64,000 bases of DNA, taken from Azospirillum brasilense (GTDB taxonomy: Bacteria > Pseudomonadota > Alphaproteobacteria > Azospirillales > Azospirillaceae). Every line of letters starts with the position of its first letter. Within the stretch, counting starts at the first letter, position 1. The DNA lies in NCBI RefSeq assembly GCF_008365405.1, contig NZ_QOKV01000003.1:248001-312000 (forward strand), read 5' to 3'. The translations under genes were made by a program, and so were the position numbers. The notes beneath the pieces were generated by a model that was given only the letters and a program-made list of their open reading frames with translations, had not been told where the DNA came from and did no database searches. This document shows positions 38,151 through 47,699 of the stretch, in pieces.

Positions 38151-39431
38151 TTACGGCCGCGTCTGGCCATCGCCGCGCACGACATACTTGTAGCTGGTCA
38201 GCTGCTCCGCCCCCACCGGGCCGCGGGCGTGGAACTTGTCGGTGGAGATGCCGATCTCCGCGCCCATGCCGAACTCGCCGCCGTCGGCGAACTGGGTGCT
38301 GGCGTTCCACAGCACGATGCCGCTGTCGATGCGCTGGAGGAAACGCTCCGCCGCCGCCGGGTCCTCGGTCACGATGGCGTCGGTGTGGTGGGAGCCGTGG
38401 CGGTTGATGTGGTCGATCGCGCCGTCCACCCCGTCCACCACGCCGCAGGCGATGATGGCGTCGAGATACTCGGTGTCCCAGTCCTCCGCCGTCACCGCCG
38501 TCACGCGCGGGTCGGCGGCCTGGGCGGCGGCGTCGCCGCGGACGGCGCAGCCGGCGTCCAGCAGATCCTTCACCAGCACCGGCAGGACGGCGTCAGCGAT
38601 CGCCCGGTCGACCAGCAGCGTCTCGGCGGCGCCGCAGATCGAGGTGCGGCGCATCTTGGCGTTCATCACCACCTTGCGCGCCTTCTCCGGGTCGGCGCCG
38701 GCATCGACATAGACGGTGTTGTTGCCGTCGAGATGCTTGATGACCGGGATGCGGCTCTCTTCGGCGATGCGCTGGATCAGCGACTTGCCGCCGCGCGGGA
38801 CGATCACGTCGATGCAGTCGCGCATGGTCAGCATGTGGCCGACCGCCGCCCGGTCCGTGGTCGGGACGAGCTGGATCGCCGCTTCCGGCAGCTCCGCGGC
38901 GCGCAGGCCGTCGGCCAGACAGGCGGCGATGGCGCCGGACGAGCGGATGCTCTCCGAGCCGCCGCGCAGGATCGCCGCGTTGCCCGACTTCAGGCAGAGG
39001 CCGCCGGCGTCGGCGGTGACGTTGGGACGGCTCTCGTAGATGATGCCGATCACCCCCAGCGGCACGCGCACGCGCTGGATGGACAGCCCGTTGGGGCGGG
39101 TCCATTCGGCGATGACGCCGCCGATGGGGTCGGGAAAGTCGGCGATGTCCTCCAGACCCTTGGCCATCGCCTCGATGCGGGCGTCGTTGAGGGCCAGGCG
39201 CTCGATCATGGGACCGGCGAGGCCGCGCTCCCGGGCGGCGGCGACATCCGCGTCGTTGGCCGCCTGGATATCCGCCTTGCGGGCGCGGATCGCGGCAGCC
39301 GCCGCCCGCAAGGCCTGATCCTTCGACGGGCTTGGCACGGTCGCCAGCTCCGCCGCGGCGGCGCGGGCGGCGCGGCCAAGGGCGAGCATCTGATCGTGCA
39401 AGGCGTCGGTGGTCTCAAGCAGGGCGGACAT
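38151..39431 (-). CDS. proA: Gamma-glutamyl phosphate reductase
   Basis: Second step of proline synthesis, NADPH-dependent reduction of glutamyl phosphate. The 426-residue aldehyde-dehydrogenase-fold protein shows [40 protein letters not shown], the active cysteine in [16 protein letters not shown], and [31 protein letters not shown]. Start MSALLETTD has GGAG upstream; an ATG nine codons earlier is less supported. It is normally next to proB; here about 4.8 kb of other genes intervene. Confidence 0.96.
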   Translation of the reverse strand: MSALLETTDALHDQMLALGRAARAAAAELATVPSPSKDQALRAAAAAIRARKADIQAANDADVAAARERGLAGPMIERLALNDARIEAMAKGLEDIADFPDPIGGVIAEWTRPNGLSIQRVRVPLGVIGIIYESRPNVTADAGGLCLKSGNAAILRGGSESIRSSGAIAACLADGLRAAELPEAAIQLVPTTDRAAVGHMLTMRDCIDVIVPRGGKSLIQRIAEESRIPVIKHLDGNNTVYVDAGADPEKARKVVMNAKMRRTSICGAAETLLVDRAIADAVLPVLVKDLLDAGCAVRGDAAAQAADPRVTAVTAEDWDTEYLDAIIACGVVDGVDGAIDHINRHGSHHTDAIVTEDPAAAERFLQRIDSGIVLWNASTQFADGGEFGMGAEIGISTDKFHARGPVGAEQLTSYKYVVRGDGQTRP

Positions 39432-39612
39432 CGGTCTCACTCCAGTGGCGTTCGCCAATTGAAAAGGGCCGGAACCATAGCCGATCCTGTGTTTCCGCGA
39501 AAGCCATGCCGGTTAAGCCGAAAAGCTGAGTGGAATACTCAACATTCAGCCTGGGCCGCGGATTGTTGCGTGGTTAGCGTTCCGTCATGCAACATTGGCG
39601 AGGGAGCCTTTC

Positions 39613-40464
39613 ATGAACCGGCTGGTCCGCCGCGGCGCCGCCGTGGCCGTTGGGGTGGTGTGCCTGGGGGGATCGGCCTGGGCGGAAACACCATTGGAGC
39701 GGGGGCGCGCCCTGGTCAACGGCATCGTCGCCTGCGGCAACTGCCACACGCCGCAGGGGCCGAACGGTCCGGTCGCGGGGCGGGAACTGGCCGGCGGGAC
39801 GCCCTTCGTCGAGGAGCCCTTCACCGCCTACGCCTCCAACATCACGCCGGACCCGGAGACGGGGATCGGGCGCTGGACCGACGAGCAACTGATCACCGCG
39901 ATCCGCGAGGGCAAGCGGCCCGACGGCAGCCTGATCGGTCCGCCGATGCCCTTCGGCTTCTACCGCGGCCTGTCGGACGGCGACCTGCGCGCCATCGTCG
40001 CCTATCTGCGCAGCGTGCCGCCGGTGCGGCATTCTGTCCCGAAGTCCGAGTACCGCATGGCGCTTCCCGCCGCCTACGGCCCGCCGGTCGGGTCGGTGGC
40101 CGAGGTGCCGCGTACGGACCCGGTGACGTACGGCGCGTACATGGCCGGCCCGCTTGGCCACTGCATGGAATGCCACACGCCGATGCTGCCGGACGGGCAG
40201 CTCGACATGACGCGTGCAGGGGGCGGCGGGCGCAACTTCACCGGACCGTGGGGCAACGCCGTGTCGCGCAACATCACGCCGGACAAGGAGCATGGGCTGG
40301 GCGGCTGGACCGACGCGGAGATCCGCAAGGCGATCACCGAGGGTGTACGTCCCGACGGCACCCGGCTGAGCCCGCCCATGGGCTATCACTATTACAAGTC
40401 CATGAGCGATGGCGAGCTGGGTGCCCTTGTCGCCTATCTCCGTACGCTTCCCCCGACCCGCTAG
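39613..40464 (+). CDS. Exported diheme cytochrome c
   Basis: The 283-residue protein has a Sec signal (1 to about 24, ending AWA) and two cytochrome c domains with heme motifs C41-G-N-C44-H45 and C184-M-E-C187-H188, each followed by an NITPDxExGxGxWxDxE(L/I) block and a Met in PPM as axial ligand. The layout resembles cytochrome subunits of periplasmic dehydrogenases such as alcohol or aldehyde dehydrogenases, but no dehydrogenase gene is adjacent. Start is the ATG preceded by GAGGGAG; divergent from proA. Confidence 0.85.
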   Translation: MNRLVRRGAAVAVGVVCLGGSAWAETPLERGRALVNGIVACGNCHTPQGPNGPVAGRELAGGTPFVEEPFTAYASNITPDPETGIGRWTDEQLITAIREGKRPDGSLIGPPMPFGFYRGLSDGDLRAIVAYLRSVPPVRHSVPKSEYRMALPAAYGPPVGSVAEVPRTDPVTYGAYMAGPLGHCMECHTPMLPDGQLDMTRAGGGGRNFTGPWGNAVSRNITPDKEHGLGGWTDAEIRKAITEGVRPDGTRLSPPMGYHYYKSMSDGELGALVAYLRTLPPTR

Positions 40465-40574
40465 ACCCCACCGGCCTTGCGTGAAATACCGCACCGCCGA
40501 AAACGCAGTACCGTAAGCCTTGCCGAGAGGGCATAGTCCGCGGGCTTTTTTCCCCCGCCGGATCGTGCGCTCCC

Positions 40575-41318
40575 ATGCTGACTTTGCTGCTGATCGTCTC
40601 CGCCTTCTTCGCGGGCGTGCTCAACGCCGTGGCCGGTGGCGGCAGCTTCCTGACCTTTCCGGCGCTGATCATGGCCGGCGTGCCGCCGCTGAACGCCAAC
40701 GCAACCAGCACGGTTGCGGTGTCGCCGGGCGCGCTGGCCAGCGCCTACGGTTACCGGCGGGAGCTGGGGCGGATCAAGGAGGTCAGCCTGCCGGCCTTCC
40801 TCGGCGTCAGCCTGATCGGCGGGCTGCTGGGGGCTCTGCTCCTGCTGTGGACGCCGCAGCGCGTGTTCGAGGAGATCATCCCCTGGCTGCTGCTGTTCGC
40901 GACGGTGCTGTTCGCCTTCGGCCCGAAGGTGTCGGCCACCATCCGCCGCAACTTCAAGGTCGGGCACAGCACGGTGCTGATCGTGCAGTTCTTCATCGCG
41001 ATCTATGGCGGCTATTTCGGCGGAGGGATCGGCATCCTGATCCTGGCGACGCTGGGGGTCTTCGGCCTGACCGACCTGCACGCGATGAACGGCCTGAAGG
41101 CGCTGGTGTCCGGCTGCCTGAACGCGGTCGCGGTGGTGGCCTTCGCCTTCGGCGGTGCGGTCTATTGGAACGAGGCGCTCATCATGATGGCGGCTGCCGT
41201 GGCCGGCGGCTATGCCGGGGCCGCGGTCGCCCGCCACATCCCGCCGCCGATCCTGCGCAAGTTCGTGATCGTCGTGGGCGTGGCGATGACGGTCTATTTC
41301 TTCGTCACGAAGGGGTGA
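40575..41318 (+). CDS. TSUP family permease (TauE/SafE)
   Basis: The 247-residue integral membrane protein has about 7-8 hydrophobic helices. The family signature FAGVLNAVAGGGSFLTFPALI is at the N-terminus and the repeated GGYFGGGIGILILATLGVFG in the second half. TSUP proteins move sulfite, sulfonates or other small organic acids. The substrate cannot be read from the sequence. It follows the diheme cytochrome on the same strand by 110 nt. Confidence 0.88.
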   Translation: MLTLLLIVSAFFAGVLNAVAGGGSFLTFPALIMAGVPPLNANATSTVAVSPGALASAYGYRRELGRIKEVSLPAFLGVSLIGGLLGALLLLWTPQRVFEEIIPWLLLFATVLFAFGPKVSATIRRNFKVGHSTVLIVQFFIAIYGGYFGGGIGILILATLGVFGLTDLHAMNGLKALVSGCLNAVAVVAFAFGGAVYWNEALIMMAAAVAGGYAGAAVARHIPPPILRKFVIVVGVAMTVYFFVTKG

Positions 41319-41487
41319 GGCGCCTTTCGTCGCGCGGTTGATTGCAGGAATAAATTCCTTTTATGCTCGGTGACGGACACGGAACACGTGCGACCGAATG
41401 GGGCTGGCCAGCGGGCCGGCCCTTTTTCTTTGGCGGATCGCACTGTCCCGTTTGCATGGCATTCGACAAGGATGGAGGGCTTTGGCA

Positions 41488-42879
41488 ATGGGCGCGATCA
41501 ACCCGATGAAGATTGAGGAAATGATCGGACTTGACGATGAGGCCGATTTGCCGCTGCAGGATGCCGGAGCCGACGGGGTTGGCGATGCCGGCGGCAGTGA
41601 TCCGCCGAGGGCGGCGGCGTCTCCTGCGGACGACGAGGGACCGGATTCGCAGCCGTCCGGCAGATCGGAGTCGGACGGCCCGTCTCCGGAGTACAGCGAG
41701 GATCCGTCCGACGAGGTTGCGCCTTCCACCGACACGAAGAATGCTGCGAGCGACGAAGAATTCGACGCGGCGTCGATGCCGGCCACCAAATCCGTTTCCG
41801 ACGACAGCGTCGGCGGCCTGACAGATCCCGGGCCAGATCCCGGGGATGCTCTGAATCAACTGGTCGAGGACCCGCGTTATCGGTCGGACCGGGAGTATAC
41901 CGATTACGTCACGCGCCAGTTCGAGCGGGTCTACGGCACCGACGGGGAAACCGACGCAACCGGACACCTGATCGTCGATGGCAATTTCTCACGGTTCGAG
42001 CCGTTCGCGGACCGGTCCTCGGCCACGGATGGCGAGGCCGATGGACTGGGCGCGGCATCCGGTTTCTCGGTGTGGGATACGGCGGAGCGGCCCGGTGCGT
42101 CGTCACGGGCCGAGGGTGTTGACGAGATCGAAAGCTGGCTGCGCGGCCGCAGGATCGAAGTGGCGGAAAACTCCAAGCCGAAAACGGCAACGGATGCCGT
42201 GACCGTGGATGAACAAAAGAATCCGGACATTCCGGAATTGTCCTATTTCAAAGTCGAATATTTCAAGAAGCAGCCCGGAGCATGGGAAAGTTTCAACGAG
42301 GCTCTCGCACGGGTGCCGGACCTGTCGCCGAACCAACGGCTGATCTACGCGGAGATTTTCGCCATGGAAGGCGGAATGACGACGCATCCGGGGTCCGGGG
42401 CGGCAAGCGGGATCACGCAGGATATTCTGGATCGGGCGAAGGAGGATCTGCCGGGTCTCGAAAAGGTCCGGACGCCGGATCAACTGACGGTGGGGCAGCG
42501 CGCAGCGATTTATCCATATTATTTCGACGATGTGCTGCGGACCGTTGGTGGCCGGAGAGCGCTCGACAAGATCGGAAACGACGAAGCGGCGGCGGCCCTC
42601 GCCGACACTCTGTTCCGGTTTGGCCGGAGCCGGGGAACGGAGATCATCCAGGATGCGATGAACCGGGTGTTTCGGGAGAACGGCTATCCTGAAATGCCGA
42701 CGGACGGGCAAATGGGGCCGGGGACCCTTGCAGCCCATTCTTATCTCGCAGGGGATGGAAAATTGGCCGAGAGGCTTTCTTATTATCTCGTTAATAGAAG
42801 AATAGAGCAGCTCGGTAGCCAGAAAAATAAGGAAGAAGATAGATCAAACTATTTTTCTTTCAGGAAAAATCCGCGTTGA
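41488..42879 (+). CDS. GH108-like N-acetylmuramidase with long acidic N-terminal region
   Basis: The 463-residue protein has no signal peptide. Residues 1 to about 240 are Asp/Glu/Ser/Pro-rich and probably disordered. The C-terminal part (about 268-440) looks like the lysozyme-like GH108 family: FNEALARVPDLSPNQ, the catalytic-type E294-G-G, SGIT (307-310) where GIT is typical, and a peptidoglycan-binding-3-like motif DGQMGPGTLAA (406-416). This fits a cell-wall hydrolase delivered by a non-Sec route. Start ATG follows GGAGGG; base composition in the 3' end (codons AAT, AAA, TAT) drops relative to neighbours. Confidence 0.72.
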   Translation: MGAINPMKIEEMIGLDDEADLPLQDAGADGVGDAGGSDPPRAAASPADDEGPDSQPSGRSESDGPSPEYSEDPSDEVAPSTDTKNAASDEEFDAASMPATKSVSDDSVGGLTDPGPDPGDALNQLVEDPRYRSDREYTDYVTRQFERVYGTDGETDATGHLIVDGNFSRFEPFADRSSATDGEADGLGAASGFSVWDTAERPGASSRAEGVDEIESWLRGRRIEVAENSKPKTATDAVTVDEQKNPDIPELSYFKVEYFKKQPGAWESFNEALARVPDLSPNQRLIYAEIFAMEGGMTTHPGSGAASGITQDILDRAKEDLPGLEKVRTPDQLTVGQRAAIYPYYFDDVLRTVGGRRALDKIGNDEAAAALADTLFRFGRSRGTEIIQDAMNRVFRENGYPEMPTDGQMGPGTLAAHSYLAGDGKLAERLSYYLVNRRIEQLGSQKNKEEDRSNYFSFRKNPR

Positions 42880-42890
42880 TGAGGTGTAAT

Positions 42891-43430
42891 TCAATAAGGT
42901 GGTGAATAACACTCGTAGACAATCCATCGGCCATCGCCTTCCTTCCGCAATTTATAGGTCGTTCCCATCTTGACGGGGTCCTTGTAGGGTGGTGGGCATC
43001 CGTAGCTCCAGCACGAGCGCTTGCTTAGGGTGATCTGGACATCGCCGGCCTTGCAGGTCGGTTCCAGATCGTCGTTGAGGCAGCGTCGCGGGATGTCCCG
43101 TGGCGTGAGCCGCCGCGCCACGACGACCCGGTAAAGCGTGGTGCCTTTGCCTCGTCCGTCCATGTACGTCGCTCGTATTTCTCTCCCAGTGGCGAGCGTG
43201 CAGAGGGCGTTGATGCCATGGTCGAAGCACGCCAGCAGGGTTTCCAGAGTGCAGATGGGGCTGATCAACTGGCCGATGCACCGGCTGCTCGACTCGGCGT
43301 CGGTCGGTCCCATCTTGTGCCAGCGGCTCGGCGGGTCCACGGGCGGCAGATCCGGGTCCTTGCCCATCGCCGGTGAGACCCATAAGGCGAGGATAAGCAT
43401 CGGAATTGCGCGCTTTGCGGGATATTGCAT
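42891..43430 (-). CDS. Exported Cys-rich hypothetical protein
   Basis: The 179-residue protein has a signal peptide (MQYPAKRAIPMLILALWVSPAMG, cleavage near residue 23) and a small periplasmic domain with several cysteines (CIGQLISPICTLETLLACFDHGINALC, and CWSYGC near the C-terminus) that could form disulfides. The IC-ETLLACF-ALC pattern recurs in small periplasmic alphaproteobacterial proteins of unknown role. It converges on the muramidase gene with 11 nt between stops. An immunity or inhibitor role is inferred from location only. Confidence 0.6.
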   Translation of the reverse strand: MQYPAKRAIPMLILALWVSPAMGKDPDLPPVDPPSRWHKMGPTDAESSSRCIGQLISPICTLETLLACFDHGINALCTLATGREIRATYMDGRGKGTTLYRVVVARRLTPRDIPRRCLNDDLEPTCKAGDVQITLSKRSCWSYGCPPPYKDPVKMGTTYKLRKEGDGRWIVYECYSPPY

Positions 43431-43512
43431 GGGGCAATCATCCACATGCGATGGTGTGCATCTGGATTATGCCGCTCTGAGGTTGTGGTATCGCGCGCCG
43501 ACCAGTGGCGCG

Positions 43513-44196
43513 TCAATCCGCCGCCATGCGCTCCGCAAGGCCGCAGAGCGCGTCCCAATCCAGCGCCGCCGGGTCTTCCACCACATGGTCGGCGGCTTCG
43601 AACAGCAGGTCGGCGTGCTGCGGCCAGGCGATGGTCAGCATGCCGGCGGCCTTGGCGGCGCGGGCGCCGGTCGGGCTGTCCTCGATCACCGCGCAGGCCG
43701 CGGGCGGCACGCCGAGGCGGTCGGCGGCGGTCAGGTAGGGCTCGGGGTCGGGCTTGCCCTTGCTCACGTCGTCGCGGCTGAGGCCGAACAGGAAATGCGG
43801 GCTGCCCATGTGGCGCAGGTTGGCCTCGACCACCCGGCGCCCGCTGTTCGACACGCAGGCCTGCCGCAGCCCCCGCTCCGCAAAGGCGTCGACCAGCGCC
43901 AGGGCGCCGGCCCGCGCCTCCACCTCGGCGATGCGTTCCAGATAGAGGTCGGTGATGGCGTCCGCCCATTCCTGGAAGGTCAGGGCCATGGGCCGGGCGG
44001 CGTGCAGCCGGGCGTACAGTTCGGGGAAGGCGATGCCCAGCGTGGCCGCGTAGTCCGTGTCGGACAGGGCATGGCCGTGCAGCCGGCAGACCGCGATGGT
44101 GGCCCGCTGGTGCCACGGCTCGCTGTCGAGCAGCGTGCCGTCGATGTCCCACAGGATGGCCTGGAGGGGCGGGCGGCCCACGATCGGAACGCTCAC
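43513..44196 (-). CDS. HAD family phosphatase (subfamily IA)
   Basis: The 227-residue protein carries motif I W-D-I-D-G-T-L near residue 16, a cap domain, motif II CVSNSGR, motif III K in GKPDPEPY and motif [14 protein letters not shown], the pattern of phosphoglycolate/beta-phosphoglucomutase-type enzymes. Substrate is unknown. Its GTG start overlaps the proB stop as GTGA, so it is translationally coupled to proline synthesis genes and is not part of the accessory insertion itself. Confidence 0.88.
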   Translation of the reverse strand: MSVPIVGRPPLQAILWDIDGTLLDSEPWHQRATIAVCRLHGHALSDTDYAATLGIAFPELYARLHAARPMALTFQEWADAITDLYLERIAEVEARAGALALVDAFAERGLRQACVSNSGRRVVEANLRHMGSPHFLFGLSRDDVSKGKPDPEPYLTAADRLGVPPAACAVIEDSPTGARAAKAAGMLTIAWPQHADLLFEAADHVVEDPAALDWDALCGLAERMAAD

Positions 44197-45389
44197 CGCA
44201 CCACCAGATCGTCGCGGTGGATCATCTCGTCGCGGCCCCGGTAGCCGAGGATCTCCTCGATCTCGTGGCTCTTGCGGCCGGCGATGCGGCGGGCGTCCTC
44301 GGCGGCGTAGGCGGTCAGGCCGCGCGCCACCTCGCGCCCATCCGGCGCCTTGACCACCACCACGTCGCCGCGCTCGAAGTCGCCCTCCACGCCGCGCACC
44401 CCGGCCGGCAGCAGGCTGGCCCCGCGGGCGAGCGCCGACAGCGCGCCGGCGTCCACGGTCAGCGCGCCGTGGGCGTTCAGGTTGCCGCCGATCCACGCCT
44501 TGCGGGCGGAGGAAGGGGAGGCCGCGGGCAGGAACCACGTGCACAGCGCGCCGCCCTGCTCGGGCCGCTGCTCCAGCGCGGCCAGCGGGTTCATGCGCTT
44601 GCCCTTGGCGATGACCATGCGGCAGCCGGCGGCCAGCGCGACGCGCGCCGCGACGATCTTGGTCACCATGCCGCCGGAACTGTAGCCGGGCGGCGGCTCG
44701 CCCGCCATGTTCTCGATGTCGGAGGTCAGTTCCTGGACGACCGGGATGTGCCGGGCGTCGGGGTCCTTGCGCGGGTCGGCGGTGTAGAGGCCGTCGATGT
44801 CCGACAGCAGGACCAGCGTGTCGGCGCTGATCATCTGGGCGACGCGGGCGGCCAGACGGTCGTTGTCGCCGAAGCGGATCTCCGCGGTGGCGACCGTGTC
44901 GTTCTCGTTGATGACCGGGATGGCGCCCAGCTTCAGCAGCGTGTCGATGGTGGCGCGGCCGTTGAGGTGGCGGCGGCGCTCCTCGGTGTCCTCCAGCGTC
45001 ACCAGCACCTGGGCGACGGTCAGGCCGTGGCGGGCCAGCGTCTCCTGATAGGCGGCGGCGAGCCGGATCTGGCCGGTGGCGGCGGCGGCCTGCTTCTCCT
45101 CCAGCCGCAGGGCGCGCCCGACGAGGCCGAGATGCTCGCGCCCGCAGGCGACGGCACCGGAGGTGACGATCACCACCTCCTGCCCGCGCTGGCGGCAGGC
45201 GGCCACATCGTCGGCCAGCGCGTCCAGCCACTCGCGGCGCATCCGGCCGGTGGCGCTGTCGACGAGCAGGGCGGAGCCGATCTTGACGACCAGCCGCCGC
45301 GCGTCGAGCAGGGTGGGGAGCAGGGAGGAGGTATCAGCCTTTGGCGTTGTCGTCGTGGCCGTCGCTGTGTTCGGTGTCGTCACCGTCAT
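44193..45389 (-). CDS. proB: Glutamate 5-kinase
   Basis: First step of proline synthesis. The 398-residue protein has the amino acid kinase domain ([72 protein letters not shown]) and a C-terminal PUA domain (about 300-390). Feedback inhibition by proline is known for the family. The start at ATG with AAGG 6 nt upstream lies inside obgE, overlapping it by 56 nt; the first 24 codons are Thr-rich and non-homologous, a by-product of reading the obgE acidic tail in another frame. Confidence 0.93.
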   Translation of the reverse strand: MTVTTPNTATATTTTPKADTSSLLPTLLDARRLVVKIGSALLVDSATGRMRREWLDALADDVAACRQRGQEVVIVTSGAVACGREHLGLVGRALRLEEKQAAAATGQIRLAAAYQETLARHGLTVAQVLVTLEDTEERRRHLNGRATIDTLLKLGAIPVINENDTVATAEIRFGDNDRLAARVAQMISADTLVLLSDIDGLYTADPRKDPDARHIPVVQELTSDIENMAGEPPPGYSSGGMVTKIVAARVALAAGCRMVIAKGKRMNPLAALEQRPEQGGALCTWFLPAASPSSARKAWIGGNLNAHGALTVDAGALSALARGASLLPAGVRGVEGDFERGDVVVVKAPDGREVARGLTAYAAEDARRIAGRKSHEIEEILGYRGRDEMIHRDDLVVR

Positions 45390-46557
45390 CGTCGCCTTCA
45401 TCGTCCCAGTCATCCCCGTCCGAGTCGTCGTCCGGCTCCTCGGGGAGATCGTCGTACTCGCCCGTCTCTTCGTTCCAGCCCGCATACTCGTCGTCCATCT
45501 TCTGGCCGACCGGCGGCCGGGGGATGGAGCGCGTGACCGGAGCCTGGATGACGTCGGGCTCCTCTTCCTTGGACTGTTTGATGAGCGTGAGCAAGCGGTA
45601 AAGCACCGCCTGGACGCCCTGGCCGGTGGCGCCGGACAGAACCATCACCTCGGCACCCGACGCCGCCTCCAGCGCGGCCTTCTTCTCCGCGACCTCCTCG
45701 TCGAGCAGGGCGTCGGCCTTGTTCAGGCCGATGATCTCCAGCTTATCGGCGAGGTTGCCGCCATAGGCGACCAACTCGTTGCGGATGGTGGTGTAGGACT
45801 GGACCACATCCTCCGCCGTGCCGTCGATCAGGTGCAGCAGCACGCGGGTGCGCTCCACATGGCCGAGGAAGCGGTCGCCCAGCCCGTGCCCCTCGTGCGC
45901 GCCCTCGATCAGGCCGGGGATGTCGGCAATGACGAACTCCTCGTCACCCGCGCGGACGACGCCCAGGTTGGGGGCCAGCGTGGTGAAGGGGTAGTCGGCG
46001 ATCTTCGGGCGCGCCGCGGTGGTCGCGGCCAGGAAGGTGGACTTGCCGGCGTTGGGCAGGCCGAGCAGCCCGGTGTCGGCGATCAGCTTCAGCCGCAGCC
46101 AGACCCAGCGCTCCTCGCCCGGCCAGCCGGGGTGGGACTTGCGCGGGGCGCGGTTGGTCGGGGTCTTGTAATGGGCGTTGCCGAAGCCGCCGTCGCCGCC
46201 CTTCAGGAAGACGACGCGCTGGCCAGGCTCCGTCAGGTCGACCAGCACGGTCTCCTGATCCTCGTCCAGGATCTGAGTGCCCACCGGCACGCGCAGGACC
46301 ACGTCCTCGCCCCTGGCGCCGTTGCGGTTGGCGCCCATGCCGTGGTTGCCGCGCTGCGCCTTGAAATGCTGCTTGTAGCGGTAGTCGATCAGCGTGTTGA
46401 GGCCGTTCACGACCTCGATCACGACGTCGCCGCCGCGGCCGCCGTTGCCGCCGTCCGGTCCGCCATACTCGATGAACTTCTCGCGGCGGAAAGCGATGGC
46501 GCCGGGGCCGCCGTCACCGCTCTTCAGATACACCTTGGCTTGATCGAGGAACTTCAT
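45334..46557 (-). CDS. obgE: Obg family GTPase
   Basis: Ribosome-associated GTPase in 50S maturation and stress response. The 407-residue protein has the Gly-rich Obg fold (1 to about 158; [13 protein letters not shown]), the G domain with G1 GLPNAGKST (166-173), the [12 protein letters not shown] switch, [12 protein letters not shown] and NKAD, and a C-terminal tail (about 365-400) that is almost entirely Asp/Glu/Gly with His. The start [11 protein letters not shown] is the conserved family start. Follows rplU-rpmA as in most bacteria. Confidence 0.96.
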   Translation of the reverse strand: MKFLDQAKVYLKSGDGGPGAIAFRREKFIEYGGPDGGNGGRGGDVVIEVVNGLNTLIDYRYKQHFKAQRGNHGMGANRNGARGEDVVLRVPVGTQILDEDQETVLVDLTEPGQRVVFLKGGDGGFGNAHYKTPTNRAPRKSHPGWPGEERWVWLRLKLIADTGLLGLPNAGKSTFLAATTAARPKIADYPFTTLAPNLGVVRAGDEEFVIADIPGLIEGAHEGHGLGDRFLGHVERTRVLLHLIDGTAEDVVQSYTTIRNELVAYGGNLADKLEIIGLNKADALLDEEVAEKKAALEAASGAEVMVLSGATGQGVQAVLYRLLTLIKQSKEEEPDVIQAPVTRSIPRPPVGQKMDDEYAGWNEETGEYDDLPEEPDDDSDGDDWDDEGDDDGDDTEHSDGHDDNAKG

Positions 46558-46641
46558 CGGGGACCGTGCCGGCCAATCTACCGTTTGCGCACCGTCCTCC
46601 AACCGTGGGAAGGGGGCGGTGACCACCACATCAACAAAAGA

Positions 46642-46674
46642 AAATCGGGGGCCGGTTGCCCGAACCCCCGATTT
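46642..46674 (-). terminator. Hairpin downstream of rpmA
   Basis: Read on the minus strand, AAATCGGGGG pairs with CCCCCGATTT across a 13-nt loop, followed by TCTTTTG. It lies between the rpmA stop and obgE and probably limits read-through from the ribosomal protein genes. Confidence 0.65.
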
Positions 46675-46704
46675 ATCCCATCACACCGTACGGGCCGGAC
46701 GAGA

Positions 46705-46983
46705 TTACTCGGCCGCGACCGCCGGGGCCTCCGCCGCCAGGATGGCGACGTAGGTGCGCCCCTGGGCGCTGCGCTTGAAGGCCACGGTGCCGTTCGCCTT
46801 GGCGAACAGGGTGTGGTCCTTGCCGATGCCGACGTTCTCACCGGGGTGGAACTTCGTGCCGCGCTGGCGGACGATGATGTTGCCGGCGATGACGTTCTCG
46901 CCACCGAAACGCTTCACGCCGAGACGGCGGCCAGCGGAATCGCGGCCGTTGCGCGAGGAGCCGCCTGCTTTTTTATGGGCCAT
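46705..46983 (-). CDS. rpmA: 50S ribosomal protein L27
   Basis: The 92-residue protein begins [29 protein letters not shown], matching the L27 N-terminus that reaches the peptidyl transferase centre, and contains [35 protein letters not shown]. Alphaproteobacterial length, with a short Ala/Glu-rich tail. Co-transcribed with rplU 33 nt upstream. Confidence 0.97.
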   Translation of the reverse strand: MAHKKAGGSSRNGRDSAGRRLGVKRFGGENVIAGNIIVRQRGTKFHPGENVGIGKDHTLFAKANGTVAFKRSAQGRTYVAILAAEAPAVAAE

Positions 46984-47016
46984 GGGGAGTTACTCCTGTG
47001 ACTGGTCGGCGGCCGT

Positions 47017-47334
47017 TCAGGCGGCGCCGTTGATCCCGGTGATGCGCAGGACGGTCAGGTCCTGGCGGTGGCCGTTCTTACGGCGGTAGTTCTGGCGGCG
47101 CTTCTTCTTGAAGACGATGATCTTCGGACCGCGATCCTGGGCGACGATCTCGGCGGTCACGGCAGCGCCGGCAACCGTCGGGGTGCCAAGGGTGGTGCTG
47201 CCGCCGTCGCTGACCATCAGCACGTCGTTGAGCGTGATGGAAGCGCCGGCCTCGGCCTCGAGCTTCTCAACGCGGATCACGTCGCCATTGGCGACCTTGT
47301 ACTGCTTGCCGCCGGTGCGGATCACTGCAAACAT
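47017..47334 (-). CDS. rplU: 50S ribosomal protein L21
   Basis: The 105-residue protein starts [26 protein letters not shown] and has the basic [21 protein letters not shown] segment, both diagnostic. The ATG is chosen over a GTG three codons earlier because AGG sits at proper spacing and MFAVI is the family start. Confidence 0.97.
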   Translation of the reverse strand: MFAVIRTGGKQYKVANGDVIRVEKLEAEAGASITLNDVLMVSDGGSTTLGTPTVAGAAVTAEIVAQDRGPKIIVFKKKRRQNYRRKNGHRQDLTVLRITGINGAA

Positions 47335-47543
47335 CGTCGTCACTGCCTATCTCAAAACAAACGGAAGGGCCGCTCGCCCACCGTTTGAGGTGCAAGCCCG
47401 TTCGTGAGAGCGGGGATTTAACCGATGGGCCACCGGGAGTCAACAGGCATGGTGGCATTTTCCCGTTCATTTTCCTGCAAACAAGGGCTTGCATCCCCCC
47501 AGGCTTTTGGGTAGGTTCCGCGCCACCCCGGAAACGGGGCAGC

Positions 47544-47633
47544 GGATGGGTGGCAGAGCGGTTGAATGCACCGCACTCGAAATGCGGCATACCCGCGAGG
47601 GTATCGGGAGTTCGAATCTCCCCCCATCCGCCA
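47544..47633 (+). tRNA. tRNA-Ser (anticodon CGA)
   Basis: The acceptor GGATGGG pairs with CCCATCC, the G discriminator is at 47630, and an encoded CCA ends the gene. The D-stem region TGGCAGAGCGGTTGAATGCA, the anticodon loop ACTCGAAAT (CGA at 47578-47580), the long variable arm TACCCGCGAGGGTA typical of serine tRNA, and the T arm GGGAGTTCGAATCTCCC are all visible. It reads UCG codons. A terminator follows 27 nt later. Confidence 0.96.
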
Positions 47634-47660
47634 CTCTCATTCGAGCGAACGCTCAAGAAG

Positions 47661-47689
47661 AAAGCCTTCCCGACCGGGAAGGCTTTTTT
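47661..47689 (+). terminator. Intrinsic terminator downstream of tRNA-Ser
   Basis: AAAGCCTTCCCG pairs with CGGGAAGGCTTTTTT around a 3-nt loop (ACC). The flanks AAGAAG and TTTTTT make it effective for the tRNA and, on the other strand, possibly for the hydrolase gene. Confidence 0.85.
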
Positions 47690-47699
47690 GTTTCCAGGC

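Noticed and set aside
47544-47633. tRNA-Ser gene as an integration site for the neighbouring genes
   Set aside because: No duplicated tRNA 3' end, integrase or island-like composition was found next to it.
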